Below are positions 35,316 to 43,614 of a DNA stretch of 43,614 nt, piece after piece. The stretch spans positions 1 through 43,614 of the IMG/VR virus record IMGVR_UViG_3300031951_009498; one strand, given 5' to 3'. This DNA comes from a virus. Both the position numbers and the translations under genes were made by a program. Every line of letters begins with the position of its first letter. Within the stretch, counting starts at the first letter, position 1. Below the pieces are notes generated by a model, which worked only from the letters and a program-made list of their open reading frames with translations, ran no database searches and was not told the origin of the DNA.

Positions 35316-36668
35316 ATGGCAAGTATAGGTGCAATAAATAAATCCTACGTCAGCGCTATCGATCCAGTGCTTGACACAAGAGAGATTAACAAATTAGTTA
35401 CAGACATCCAAAACGAAGATGCTCTAACTGACATTTTATGGTTGGGAGATAGAAAAAAACCTATCTCTACTGGACAACCTTTGTATTACACTTTTGTAAA
35501 CGAAAGTTTATTTAAGTTGTTAGATACAACTGGTGGTACTGTGAATGGTTCTGGTACAACTTCATTAAACTTCACTTGTACAGCAGCGACTTCAGGTCAA
35601 GCTCGTAAAGATGATTTAGTGTTGATCCCAACTGGAGCTATTTCAGCTATCGTAACTAACGTAGTTACAACTTCAGGTGTAGACACAGTTTACATCAAAA
35701 CAGTATCTGGTGCTAACGCTACTTTGACTGCTGGCGACAAATTAAGTTTGTTCTCAGTAGCAGTAGGTGAGAACTCAGTTTCTCAAAGCAACTTACGTTT
35801 TGGTTTAACTAAGTACACTAACAAATACCAAATCTTCAGAGAAATCTCTAAGATCACAGACGTTCAAAACGCAGCTACTATCGAGGTAGAATTTAACGGT
35901 CAAAACAAGTTTATCGTTAAAGACCATTTAGAGAAAGCAATCCGTTTAAAAGGTCAAATTAACGCAGCATTCATTGCAGGCGATATGTCAGTAACAACAT
36001 TCAGCGATACTAACCCAATCTTGACTGATGCTAACACTGATGGTTCTAATGGTGGTGGACCGGTACAAACAACTCGTGGATTGAACAAGTACATCGAAAT
36101 GTACGGTTCTACATTAGTTAATGGTACTTTAGGTACAGTACAACAAACAAACATTGATAACGCTTTAGACGTGTTAATTGCTAACCGTTCTCCTAAAGAT
36201 TATTTAGTGTTTGGATCAAGTGCAGCTAAGCGTGCGCATGATACATATTGGAAGGCTTTAGGTTCTTCTGGTGTTCAATCAGTTCGTATCGTTGTAGACG
36301 GTAAAGAATTAGATTTGACAGTAGATAAGGTATCTTACGGCGGATTCCAATTACATTACATGGCAATGCCAATTCAAGACCAACCAGTGTTGTTTAGCCA
36401 AACAACTATCAACAAGTCTGTTTACTACATTCCGTACAACAACAGAGTTAAAGTTGAAGGTGGTGGATTTGATGCTGCAATGAGAGTACGTTATGTACCA
36501 ACTCAAACTAAGTATGGTAACGACATGATTGGAGAAATCCATACAGGTGCATTATCTCCAGTTAACCCTAACGGAGATGCAATGAACTGGACATGTTCTT
36601 GGACTACTGCACAAGGTTTAGAGGCATTAGGAGTGCAACACTTCTTACGTCAACAAGTATTGGCATAG
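35316..36668 (+). CDS. major capsid protein (HK97-type)
   Basis: A 450-residue protein in capsid position after the scaffold, with the composition of HK97-fold shell proteins. Segments LRFGLTKYTNKYQIFREISKI and FIVKDHLEKAIRLKGQINAAFIAG would form the long spine helix. KSVYYIPYNNRVKVEGGGFDAAMRVRYVPTQTKYGND lies in the axial/peripheral part. Its codon use differs from nearby genes: CGT is used more than AGA for arginine, and AAC, ATC, TTC and TAC are frequent, as expected for the most abundant virion protein. A strong terminator follows. The fold assignment is inferred from context and pattern. Confidence 0.82.
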   Translation: MASIGAINKSYVSAIDPVLDTREINKLVTDIQNEDALTDILWLGDRKKPISTGQPLYYTFVNESLFKLLDTTGGTVNGSGTTSLNFTCTAATSGQARKDDLVLIPTGAISAIVTNVVTTSGVDTVYIKTVSGANATLTAGDKLSLFSVAVGENSVSQSNLRFGLTKYTNKYQIFREISKITDVQNAATIEVEFNGQNKFIVKDHLEKAIRLKGQINAAFIAGDMSVTTFSDTNPILTDANTDGSNGGGPVQTTRGLNKYIEMYGSTLVNGTLGTVQQTNIDNALDVLIANRSPKDYLVFGSSAAKRAHDTYWKALGSSGVQSVRIVVDGKELDLTVDKVSYGGFQLHYMAMPIQDQPVLFSQTTINKSVYYIPYNNRVKVEGGGFDAAMRVRYVPTQTKYGNDMIGEIHTGALSPVNPNGDAMNWTCSWTTAQGLEALGVQHFLRQQVLA

Positions 36669-36682
36669 TATTTGTACATTAT

Positions 36683-36714
36683 GAGAGGGTGGCTAAGTCC
36701 ATCCTCTCTTTTTT
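36683..36714 (+). terminator. intrinsic terminator after major capsid gene
   Basis: A 10-base stem (36683-36692 with 36699-36708) pairs GAGAGGGTGG with CCATCCTCTC through one G-T wobble and a six-base loop, followed by six T residues (36709-36714). It lies 15 bases after the capsid stop. Confidence 0.9.
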
Positions 36715-36733
36715 AACTAAAAAATAACAAAAA

Positions 36734-37621
36734 ATGCAAACAGTTGGAAAATTTAACACAATTTCAGAAGATTTGATGAAATCTATTCCTAGTTTAGAGG
36801 TAGGACAAGCGGTTACGTTTGAAATGCTTACAGGAGTAAAGAACAACGATCCAGATGAAAAAGAAAGACAAAGAAATCCTATTCTTTATCCAAAAGCAAA
36901 CATCCCTACAAGAGATAGGATTAAAGATCCATTCTTAGCTAAACAAGGCAAAGATGCTTGGGTAGAAATAGTTGTAGCGGATTATTGGGATAAAGATAGA
37001 CCAATTGAAAGATTGTTCGTGCCGGGATTAAGTGATGGGGTTACTAATTTCCAATTTGGTGGAAAATTCTCGTTAGTGGGTGGTAATCAAAGAGATGAAG
37101 AATTGTATGAGTATTTAATGATTTCAAATTATAATCAGGATTCAATTCTAGGTGATGGTAGAGATACAAGCAAAATACCTTTATTTAAAGTAGTTAACAC
37201 AAAAGCAGCTAGTCAAAAGACTTTGACAGGGTTCGCTACATTAAAAGAAGCAGTAAGCATTATTTCTACTATGACAGCTGAAGAAGCTAGAAAAATTGGT
37301 GCAGCTCTAAATTGGAATGAATTTACCGATGATGATGCAATTTTGGCTGAAGCGGCTAACTTAGCTCGTACAAATCCAGAAGAATTTTTAAAGGTTTACA
37401 AAGATCCAAACCTTGAAATTAAAGCAACTATCAGAAAGGCTTTAGATACTAATATTTTAAGTTTTGACATGGCAAGTGGTAAGGTAAACTTAGGTAGTCA
37501 AGAAATCACAACTATTGCAAAACAAGACAGAGGTAACGTAACTGACGCATTGACTCAGTTCGTTCTTTCAGCTAAAAATGGCAAAGAGGTTTTAGAAAAC
37601 ATAAAAAGTCAATTAAAATAA
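36734..37621 (+). CDS. putative capsid-associated structural protein
   Basis: A 295-residue protein directly after the capsid terminator. The first 130 residues are mixed, including PTRDRIKDPFLAKQGKDAW and the strand pair GGKFSLVGGNQRDEELYEYLM. The second half is helical (TLKEAVSIISTMTAEEARKIGAALNW, then DDDAILAEAANLARTNPEEFLKVY). Such proteins next to the capsid gene are often virion components. No family is recognised. It is followed by a second good terminator, so it forms its own short unit downstream of the capsid hairpin. Confidence 0.5.
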   Translation: MQTVGKFNTISEDLMKSIPSLEVGQAVTFEMLTGVKNNDPDEKERQRNPILYPKANIPTRDRIKDPFLAKQGKDAWVEIVVADYWDKDRPIERLFVPGLSDGVTNFQFGGKFSLVGGNQRDEELYEYLMISNYNQDSILGDGRDTSKIPLFKVVNTKAASQKTLTGFATLKEAVSIISTMTAEEARKIGAALNWNEFTDDDAILAEAANLARTNPEEFLKVYKDPNLEIKATIRKALDTNILSFDMASGKVNLGSQEITTIAKQDRGNVTDALTQFVLSAKNGKEVLENIKSQLK

Positions 37622-37646
37622 TTTAATTTAATTTTTTTTACAAATT

Positions 37647-37676
37647 GCTCCATTAAAAAAAATAATGGGGCTTTTT
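37647..37676 (+). terminator. intrinsic terminator after the capsid-associated gene
   Basis: GCTCCATT (37647-37654) pairs with AATGGGGC (37664-37671) with one G-T wobble. The loop is A-rich and a T-run follows at 37672-37676. It lies 26 bases after the stop at 37621. Confidence 0.85.
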
Positions 37677-37706
37677 GTTTTATATTACTATTTTTTGGTA
37701 GTTTTG
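37675..37706 (+). promoter_or_regulatory. late promoter before the 37721 operon
   Basis: TTG (37675-37677), a 21-base spacer and TAGTTTTG (37699-37706) match the -33/-7 pair, with the same spacing as the portal promoter. It starts within the T-run of the terminator above, so one unit ends where the next begins. Confidence 0.6.
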
Positions 37707-37720
37707 GTAAAAGTTTTTTT

Positions 37721-38239
37721 ATGCCTTTAGTAGAAAATTTTACCGCCACGCAATATGTGGCAACTCCGAATTTACTTGTATTAGATGATACAAGCACTGG
37801 TAGTGATGGTGCAGTTACAGTAAGATATGTTTATTTGCAAAAAGCAGATGGCTCATATTTAGTTGAAGAAGGCACTACTACTAATTATGAAGTATGGACA
37901 TTAGCTTCTGGTAATACAATTAGTTTAAATGTTTTAGATAAAGATTATGCATTAAATATTACAGTTGAATGGAGAAGTAATAGTGCAGTATTGTATAACA
38001 AAACTGTATCTTATTGTTTTTCAACTTATGCTAAAATTTATAATGTAAAATTATCAAAAGCTCAAGTATCAAGTCCTAGTTTATTAGATAGAGATAATTG
38101 GTTAAGTACTAAGTGTAATTTAAATACTTATATATACGCAGCAGATGATGCTGTTGCTTTAGGTGCAGGAATTTCAATTGCTCAATTATCATTAAATAAA
38201 GCAAAGTTTATTATTGATAATCCTAAACTTGTATTCTAA
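37721..38239 (+). CDS. putative structural protein
   Basis: A 172-residue beta-rich protein with the segments NLLVLDDTSTGSDGAVTVRY and ALNITVEWRSNSAVLYNKTVSYCF, followed by a C-terminal helical end. It looks like a small Ig-like or decoration-type fold, but no family is clear. It has its own promoter and shares a stop/start overlap (TAATG) with the next gene. A neck or head accessory role is likely from position. Confidence 0.5.
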   Translation: MPLVENFTATQYVATPNLLVLDDTSTGSDGAVTVRYVYLQKADGSYLVEEGTTTNYEVWTLASGNTISLNVLDKDYALNITVEWRSNSAVLYNKTVSYCFSTYAKIYNVKLSKAQVSSPSLLDRDNWLSTKCNLNTYIYAADDAVALGAGISIAQLSLNKAKFIIDNPKLVF

Positions 38240-38754
38240 TGACTACTTCAGATGTAATTGAAATAGCAAAGGTAACTGTTTCAGTTGTTATAAAAGCAAT
38301 AGAGCAAGGTCAAGAAAATGATCTTGAATTACCTAATAAGATTTCTATTGAAGCAAATGCTTTAGAGTGGGTTAATACAACCGGATATACTGGTATAGAT
38401 ATAAATGGTTTCACTAATTATGTTTATGGAATGTGCGGTGGGTATGCATTTGAGGCTGAAGCATTGATGGGAGTTGCGGGTGTTGTTATAAATCCTTCAA
38501 GCGGTGGTAACGGAAGATTCCCAGAACAATTCGGCAAATTTGCTAGTAGTGGTGCTGTTGTGATTTCATTTAGTCAAGCGTTAAATAAATCATTATTATA
38601 TGCAAGTAGAGGTGGTATTGATGTTGGTGAAATTATTACATCCGGCGTACCAACATTAAATCAAGTTAAATGGGATAGTGCAACTGCGACTTTAACAGTA
38701 GCATCAACTGTTCCTTTTGTTACAGGTGAGTATGTTAAAATATTAGTGTACTAA
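38239..38754 (+). CDS. putative structural protein
   Basis: A 171-residue protein. An N-terminal helix (SDVIEIAKVTVSVVIKAIEQ) is followed by a Gly/Ser/Val-rich beta part (GVAGVVINPSSGGNGRFPEQF and ATATLTVASTVPFVTGEYVKI). It is coupled to the preceding gene by TAATG and lies just before the tail fibre. It could be a fibre connector or neck protein. No homologue family is recognised. Confidence 0.48.
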   Translation: MTTSDVIEIAKVTVSVVIKAIEQGQENDLELPNKISIEANALEWVNTTGYTGIDINGFTNYVYGMCGGYAFEAEALMGVAGVVINPSSGGNGRFPEQFGKFASSGAVVISFSQALNKSLLYASRGGIDVGEIITSGVPTLNQVKWDSATATLTVASTVPFVTGEYVKILVY

Positions 38755-38773
38755 AACACATAAAAATAATCAG

Positions 38774-41700
38774 ATGGCAATACAAGGTCTTTTTACGGGT
38801 GAGGTAAAAATAAGAGAATTAAATGGTGTGTTAATTGCCGCCAATGGTATTGTAGATTCTGTTGGGAATATTACTTCAGGAACAGCAGGTACTTCTGGTA
38901 CTTCAGGCACGGCCGGAACTTCTGGCTCTGCTGGTACTAGCGGTTTTGCAGGAACAGCAGGTAGACTTGTAAATAATTATGTAGCAACGGCGGGACAAAC
39001 TACTTTTAATGTACCTAGTGGGTATGATAATGGTATGATAGATGTTTTTGTTAATGGAGTAAAATTATTCCCAAGTGATTACACAGCAACAGATGGTTTT
39101 AATGTAATACTAGATAGCCCTCTTAAATTAAATGATAATGTAGAGATAGATAATTTTGTATCTAGTTATGTTTCTTCTTCTGGTTCGTCAGGAACAGCAG
39201 GAACGGCAGGAACTACTGGTACTTCAGGTACGTCTGGTATCGGAGGTGATAAATATTATACAATTTCTGTATCTATTTTTACACTAGGAACTGGTGGATA
39301 CCTTATGGTTTCTCCCGGCTTATCATATTCTCCTGCTCAATCAATTATAGTAACACATGATAATACCCATTTTCAGGAATGTGAGGTGGTGTCTTACAAT
39401 GTAGTTTCAGGTGAATTAGTATTTGGTGATCCAAATAGAGTTGTAGGTGGAGGAACATTTTCTAATTGGGTAGTGAATTTGGATGGTGCTTCTGGTGGTG
39501 ATGGTTCTTCTGGAACTTCTGGCTCATCAGGATCAAGTGGTAGCTCAGGTTCAAGCGGCTCTAGCGGTACTACGGGTACTTCAGGTAGCTCAGGATCAAG
39601 TGGTAGCAGTGGATCATCAGGATCAAGCGGCTCTAGCGGAAGCAGTGGCTCTAGCGGTTCGTCAGGTACATCTGCTACTAGCGGTAGCTCTGGTACTTCT
39701 GGCTCATCAGGAAGCTCTGGCTCATCAGGAAGCTCTGGTTCGTCAGGAACTTCTGGTTCATCTGGAACAAGTGCAACTAGCGGTACAACAGGTACTAGCG
39801 GCACTTCAGGTACAACAGGTACTTCAGGTCTTTCAGGAGATAGATATAGAACAACATCTACTACAACATTTACTTTAGGCAATGCAGGAACTATGACAAT
39901 AGGAACACTATTGGGATATAGCCCTGCTCAATCAATAATTATAGTTTATGATGCATCAAACTTTCAAGAGTGCGAGGTAGTATCATACGATGCAAATACA
40001 GGATCTTTAATATTTTTAGCCCCTACTAGAACAGTGGGTAGCGGCACTTATAGTGCATGGACAGTGAACTTGGATGGTGCAAGTGGTGGTGATGGTTCAA
40101 GCGGTACTTCAGGTACTTCTGCAACAGCAGGCACATCTGGTACTTCTGGTACAACAGGTACTTCAGGTTCAAGCGGTACGACAGGAACAAGTGGTACAAC
40201 AGGCACTTCAGGTACAACAGGGACATCAGGTACAAGCGGATTTAACGGGATATCAGCAGGGCAGGTTTATTATTTTAATCAAAGCCAATCTTCTGACGTT
40301 TCTCCTTATAAAGTTTTATCTCTATCCCCATCAGGCGCAGCAGAACAAATTGTAACTAAAACATTGACTAATACTCAGCAAAATGTTTTGGTTTCAAGTT
40401 TTTTAACCCCTGAATTTGATTTTACGGTAATACCGGCTGGTACACAAAGATTTCATTTGCATTACTTAAAACCTGCTAGTAATGACAATATTAAAACTTA
40501 TGCAACCATACAATTAGCTGATTCTGCTGGTACACCAACAGGTTCAGTATTGACAACAGGTATTTCTCAAATTGGTTGGGTAAATGCTTCTACGCCTGTA
40601 GAGGTAACTTGTGATTTAACATTACCAAGTATAACTGTTAATCCTACTGATAGGATGATTGTTAAGTTGTATTTAAATAATGATGATAGTACTACTCATA
40701 TTGTAGATTGGTATACAGAAGGTACATCTTATTATTCTTTTGTATTAACATCAGTAGGTCAAATAGCAGGCACTTCTGGTTCATCTGGAACTAGCGGTTC
40801 ATCTGGATCAAGTGGGACATCTGGTGCAACCGGTTCATCAGGAGAAACTGGTACTTCTGGTACTAGTGGATCTAGCGGTAGTTCTGGAACATCGGGCGGT
40901 ACTGGTTCTTCAGGTGAAACTGGCACTTCAGGTACTAGCGGTCTTTCTGGAACTTCAGGTGCGCAAGGTACTTCAGGCTCATCAGGTACTTCAGGAAACG
41001 CAACAACATCTGCAAGAGCAGTACAAGTATTTACTTCAACAGCAGGTCAAACTACCTTCACTGTAACCAATGGTTATAGCGTAGGAATGGTAGATGTGTT
41101 TGTGAATGGTGTTAAACTTGTTAATGGTGTAGACTTTACAGCAACAAATGGTACCACTGTAGTGTTAACAGATGCTTTAACAGTGGGTCAGATTGTTGAA
41201 ATTGATAATTATTTAACTGCATTTTTACCAACCAATGCGCTTAGAACAATAACTACTTTTACTGCGACTGCTGGTCAAACCACATTCTCAGTTACATATA
41301 CACAAGGATTAATAGATGTTTTTTATAATGGATCTAATTTAGCTCAATCAGAATATACTGCGACCAATGGTACAAGTATAGTATTAGGAACTGCTTGTCA
41401 ATTAAATGATATAGTAGTAGTATATGCTTATTCTTATGCAGTGGGAGCTTTTAGTGGTATTGCTGGAAGTGGTACAACAAACTATGTACCAAAGTTCACA
41501 GCATCCTCTACAATAGGCAATAGCTTAATATTTGATAATGGTACTAACGTTGGAATCGGAACGAGTAGTCCAACTAATCCTTTACATATAGTTTCAAATA
41601 CAATTTCACAATTAAATGTTGCTGCTTTATCTGGTAATACAAATGCTCAAATTAACTTAGAACCAACTGGAACTGGTATTGCTTTAATAGGACCAGCAAG

Positions 41701-42802
41701 TGCGTTCCCTCTTGCTTTTAGAACTAATGCTACCGAACGTATGCGTATCACAAGCGGTGGTAGCGTTGGAATTGGAACTTCTACACCAGACGTTACTGGT
41801 TTTGGATGGACAACACTAACTATAAAAGGTGGTAATACGGCTGGAAATGCTGGTGTAATTGAATTACAAAATACAGTTACAGTTTCTGATGACCAAAATT
41901 TAGGAATTATAGCATTTTTAGATGGCACAAGTAGGAATGCTCAAATAAGTGTTAGAAGGCAAACATCTACATCAACTGCACACATGGACTTTTTTACCAA
42001 TGCTGGTGCTGGTCTTGTAGAACGTATGCGTATCACAAGCAGTGGTGATATTGGAATAGGAAGAACTGACCCAAGTTTTATTTTGGATGTTAATGATACA
42101 AATGCAAGTGGTGCAAGAGGGTTAAGAGTATCAACATCAAGTTCATCTGTTGGACCGGGATTGTTTTTATATATGAATAATGGAGTACAAACTAATTGGC
42201 TTGTTGGAACTAGTTATGAAATATCTAATACTTTAGAATTTAGGTCATCTAATTCTGTAGGAGGTAATCCCGGTAGTGCTGGAACAACAAGAATGTCAAT
42301 AACAAATGGTGGTGTGGTATGTGTTGGAGGTACAAATACTGACCCTGCTGCAAATGGTACAAACGGAATTGCTTTAAGAAATGATTTTGTAATTAGTGTT
42401 AATAGAAATAATAATTTTGGATTAGATATTGGTAGAAATGGAACCGATGGAGCAGTAGCAAGTTTTAGAAGAGGTGCAACACAAGTTGGAACTATATCTG
42501 TAACTGGCTCTGCAACTGCATATAACACAAGTTCAGATTACAGATTAAAACAAGACCTTAAAGATTATAATGGATTAAATTTAATTTCTGAAATTAAAAC
42601 TTATGACTATGAATGGAAATCTGATAATACAAGAGCATTTGGAGTAATGGCACACGAACTTGCTGAGGTTATTCCTTACGCGGTAATAGGTGAAAAAGAT
42701 GGTGAAGAAATGCAAGGTGTAGATTATTCTAAAATAGTACCAATATTAGTAAAAGCCATTCAAGAACTAAAAGCAGAAATTGACACATTAAAACAAAAGT
42801 AA
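38774..42802 (+). CDS. collagen-like tail fibre with S74 chaperone domain
   Basis: A 1342-residue fibre. Gly-X-Y tracts of the SSG/TSG kind without proline lie at residues about 35-64, 136-156, 238-355, 436-491 and 665-745. Between them are repeated modules: one begins TAGQTTFNV (about 72-135) and recurs at about 755-825 and 830-895; another (about 158-240, [10 protein letters not shown] through [10 protein letters not shown]) recurs at about 356-440. A region from 920 to 1150 repeats MRITSxGxxGIGTxxP units. The C-terminal 89 residues are a peptidase S74 intramolecular chaperone with the self-cleavage dyad S1254 and K1259 (SDYRLK). The chaperone trimerises the fibre and is then cut off. It likely recognises host surface glycans. 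Confidence 0.9.
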   Translation: MAIQGLFTGEVKIRELNGVLIAANGIVDSVGNITSGTAGTSGTSGTAGTSGSAGTSGFAGTAGRLVNNYVATAGQTTFNVPSGYDNGMIDVFVNGVKLFPSDYTATDGFNVILDSPLKLNDNVEIDNFVSSYVSSSGSSGTAGTAGTTGTSGTSGIGGDKYYTISVSIFTLGTGGYLMVSPGLSYSPAQSIIVTHDNTHFQECEVVSYNVVSGELVFGDPNRVVGGGTFSNWVVNLDGASGGDGSSGTSGSSGSSGSSGSSGSSGTTGTSGSSGSSGSSGSSGSSGSSGSSGSSGSSGTSATSGSSGTSGSSGSSGSSGSSGSSGTSGSSGTSATSGTTGTSGTSGTTGTSGLSGDRYRTTSTTTFTLGNAGTMTIGTLLGYSPAQSIIIVYDASNFQECEVVSYDANTGSLIFLAPTRTVGSGTYSAWTVNLDGASGGDGSSGTSGTSATAGTSGTSGTTGTSGSSGTTGTSGTTGTSGTTGTSGTSGFNGISAGQVYYFNQSQSSDVSPYKVLSLSPSGAAEQIVTKTLTNTQQNVLVSSFLTPEFDFTVIPAGTQRFHLHYLKPASNDNIKTYATIQLADSAGTPTGSVLTTGISQIGWVNASTPVEVTCDLTLPSITVNPTDRMIVKLYLNNDDSTTHIVDWYTEGTSYYSFVLTSVGQIAGTSGSSGTSGSSGSSGTSGATGSSGETGTSGTSGSSGSSGTSGGTGSSGETGTSGTSGLSGTSGAQGTSGSSGTSGNATTSARAVQVFTSTAGQTTFTVTNGYSVGMVDVFVNGVKLVNGVDFTATNGTTVVLTDALTVGQIVEIDNYLTAFLPTNALRTITTFTATAGQTTFSVTYTQGLIDVFYNGSNLAQSEYTATNGTSIVLGTACQLNDIVVVYAYSYAVGAFSGIAGSGTTNYVPKFTASSTIGNSLIFDNGTNVGIGTSSPTNPLHIVSNTISQLNVAALSGNTNAQINLEPTGTGIALIGPASAFPLAFRTNATERMRITSGGSVGIGTSTPDVTGFGWTTLTIKGGNTAGNAGVIELQNTVTVSDDQNLGIIAFLDGTSRNAQISVRRQTSTSTAHMDFFTNAGAGLVERMRITSSGDIGIGRTDPSFILDVNDTNASGARGLRVSTSSSSVGPGLFLYMNNGVQTNWLVGTSYEISNTLEFRSSNSVGGNPGSAGTTRMSITNGGVVCVGGTNTDPAANGTNGIALRNDFVISVNRNNNFGLDIGRNGTDGAVASFRRGATQVGTISVTGSATAYNTSSDYRLKQDLKDYNGLNLISEIKTYDYEWKSDNTRAFGVMAHELAEVIPYAVIGEKDGEEMQGVDYSKIVPILVKAIQELKAEIDTLKQK
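39484..39840 (+). repeat. triplet-biased DNA repeats encoding the longest Gly-X-Y tract
   Basis: The sequence is built from nine-base units encoding Gly-Ser/Thr-Ser/Thr (GGT/GGA/GGC followed by TCA, AGC, ACT codons). Synonymous codons are mixed, so the units are similar but not identical. Related tracts occur at 38876-38965, 39180-39240, 40078-40248 and 40768-41010. They offer room for length changes by slippage or unequal recombination. Confidence 0.8.
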
Positions 42803-42803
42803 A

Positions 42804-43614
42804 ATGCCATCATTAAATACAGGTAACGCAATTTTATCAAATGCAATAGCAGTAGATTCATCTTATAATGTAAGTATAAATGGGTCTATTGCAATAGGAG
42901 CAGCAAGTGCTAGTACTTTTAAAGCGTATATAGTTGGTGATGTATTTGGATCAACTGGCTTTTACACAAGAAACACTGCGGATACTTTTTTAGGTTCTTC
43001 TAATAATGGTAGTGGTATAATTGTAAATGGTACCACTTTAGTTACCAAAATAGTATCTGGTGGTAATACTGTAGCTACATTTGCTAATGCTGGTGCTGCT
43101 ACATTTACTGGTAACAATGCGACAAATAATACTGAAAATGCTTCCGTAAGTTGGAATGATGCTAATGGCAACTTAATGGGTAGAATAGTTGGTTATCGTG
43201 GTGCAAATGGTAATGATGGTAATTTACGTTTCTATACAAGCAATACTCCTACTTTAGCAATGACCATCACAAGCGGTGGTAACGTTGGAATCGGAACGAC
43301 AAGTCCAACGGCTTTATTACATTTAGGGGTTGCAAATGCAGCAGTAGATGGAACGAAAGGTGTAAAAATAACAAATCCTGCTGGTACAACAGTGATGCTT
43401 GAGTGTGGAGTTAGTAGTGATTCTTTTGTAGGAACAACAAGTGCAAGTGATTTTAGTATAAGAACAGGCAATAGTCCACGAATGACCATCACATCGGGGG
43501 GTGTAATTCAAATTAATGGTGGAAATTATTATAATGGTGCTGGTTCTGTAAACACTACAGTAAGTAGTGCTTCTGAATTTTGTTATTCAGGAGCAAATAC
43601 TAATGCTAGTAACC
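42804..43614 (+). CDS. second tail fibre, cut by the window end
   Basis: An open frame starts at ATG 42804, two bases after the first fibre's stop, and has no stop before 43614 (270 full codons). The product begins MPSLNTGNAILSNAIAV and has short beta strands with VGDVFGSTGFY and NGSGIIVNG. It contains two AMTITSGGNVGIGTTSPT-like units, of the same kind as in the first fibre. It is a paralogous fibre or fibre segment, and its C-terminus (a chaperone domain is expected) lies outside the window. The window edge is the only reason to call it partial. Confidence 0.75.
   Translation, partial: MPSLNTGNAILSNAIAVDSSYNVSINGSIAIGAASASTFKAYIVGDVFGSTGFYTRNTADTFLGSSNNGSGIIVNGTTLVTKIVSGGNTVATFANAGAATFTGNNATNNTENASVSWNDANGNLMGRIVGYRGANGNDGNLRFYTSNTPTLAMTITSGGNVGIGTTSPTALLHLGVANAAVDGTKGVKITNPAGTTVMLECGVSSDSFVGTTSASDFSIRTGNSPRMTITSGGVIQINGGNYYNGAGSVNTTVSSASEFCYSGANTNASN

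Noticed and set aside
39483-39878. 131-residue Ala/Leu/Val/Gln-rich plus-strand frame, with similar frames at 40074-40355 and 40812-41066
   Set aside because: All lie over Gly-X-Y repeat tracts in a shifted frame and have repeat-driven composition with no domain.
39394-39882. 162-residue proline/valine-rich frame on the minus strand across the fibre
   Set aside because: It is a by-product of the Gly/Ser triplet repeats read in reverse; the plus-strand fibre explains the sequence.
38774-43614. Diversity-generating retroelement or invertible fibre region
   Set aside because: No reverse transcriptase, template/variable repeat pair, invertase or inverted crossover sites are visible; repeats are direct.
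1-43614. Circular joining of the window ends
   Set aside because: Joining base 43614 to base 1 keeps the fibre frame open for only eight more whole codons and ends it without a chaperone domain, so continuity is not supported.
1-43614. tRNA genes, CRISPR arrays and insertion sequences
   Set aside because: I saw no cloverleaf-like segments with CCA ends, no regular spaced repeats beyond those listed, and no transposase gene or paired terminal repeats. A dedicated RNA search would be more sensitive.

Overview
This window is a stretch of a tailed-phage (Caudoviricetes) genome, or a prophage of that type, whose host is very probably a member of the Bacteroidota. The reasons are the low GC content, weak Shine-Dalgarno sequences with A-rich leaders, several promoter boxes matching the Bacteroidota -7 element TAnnTTTG, and a BT4734/VirE_N-type primase-helicase, a family typical of that phylum. 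There is no tail tube, tape measure or sheath gene. The set of small ring/adaptor-like proteins, a roughly 1150-residue tail hub-like protein and very large internal virion proteins points to a short-tailed (podovirus-like) particle, perhaps a distant relative of crAss-like phages. That placement is inference.

Layout. 1-484: a G/T-rich edge, a promoter box, four 10-bp direct repeats and a small zinc-ribbon gene. 573-1499 (minus strand): a compact leftward operon holding NinG, a 42-residue membrane peptide and a hypothetical gene, facing a small HTH regulator (1603-1809) across a divergent control region. 1820-5566: replication genes (initiator/helicase loader with candidate origin repeats inside the gene, primase-helicase, SSB) and small accessory genes. 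5572-6763: a GroES-type co-chaperonin followed by a larger protein that looks like two GroES-type domains. 6747-14472: ring/adaptor, tail hub and internal virion proteins. 14502-23135: a 2877-residue polyvalent protein with a metallopeptidase motif, which contains a nested gene in another frame. 23174-25533: a small gene and the large terminase.

25533-31174 holds eight carbohydrate and methyltransferase genes, translationally coupled to the terminase and placed between it and the portal. They include a protein with all four GDP-mannose 3,5-epimerase active-site residues and a GT11 fucosyltransferase-like protein. 31251-38754: portal, a ferritin homologue, scaffold-like protein, HK97-type major capsid protein and other head proteins, with two good terminators and repeated late promoters. 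38774-43614: a collagen-like tail fibre ending in a self-cleaving S74 chaperone domain, then a second fibre cut by the window end.

The replication genes are a minimal set that would rely on a host polymerase. The co-chaperonin may help fold capsid proteins. The late region appears to be divided into transcription units by repeated promoters and hairpins. The glycan cassette is expressed with virion genes and could decorate the virion or modify the infected cell's surface. I see no lysis genes, integrase, DNA polymerase, tRNA or CRISPR array; the first three may lie outside the window.
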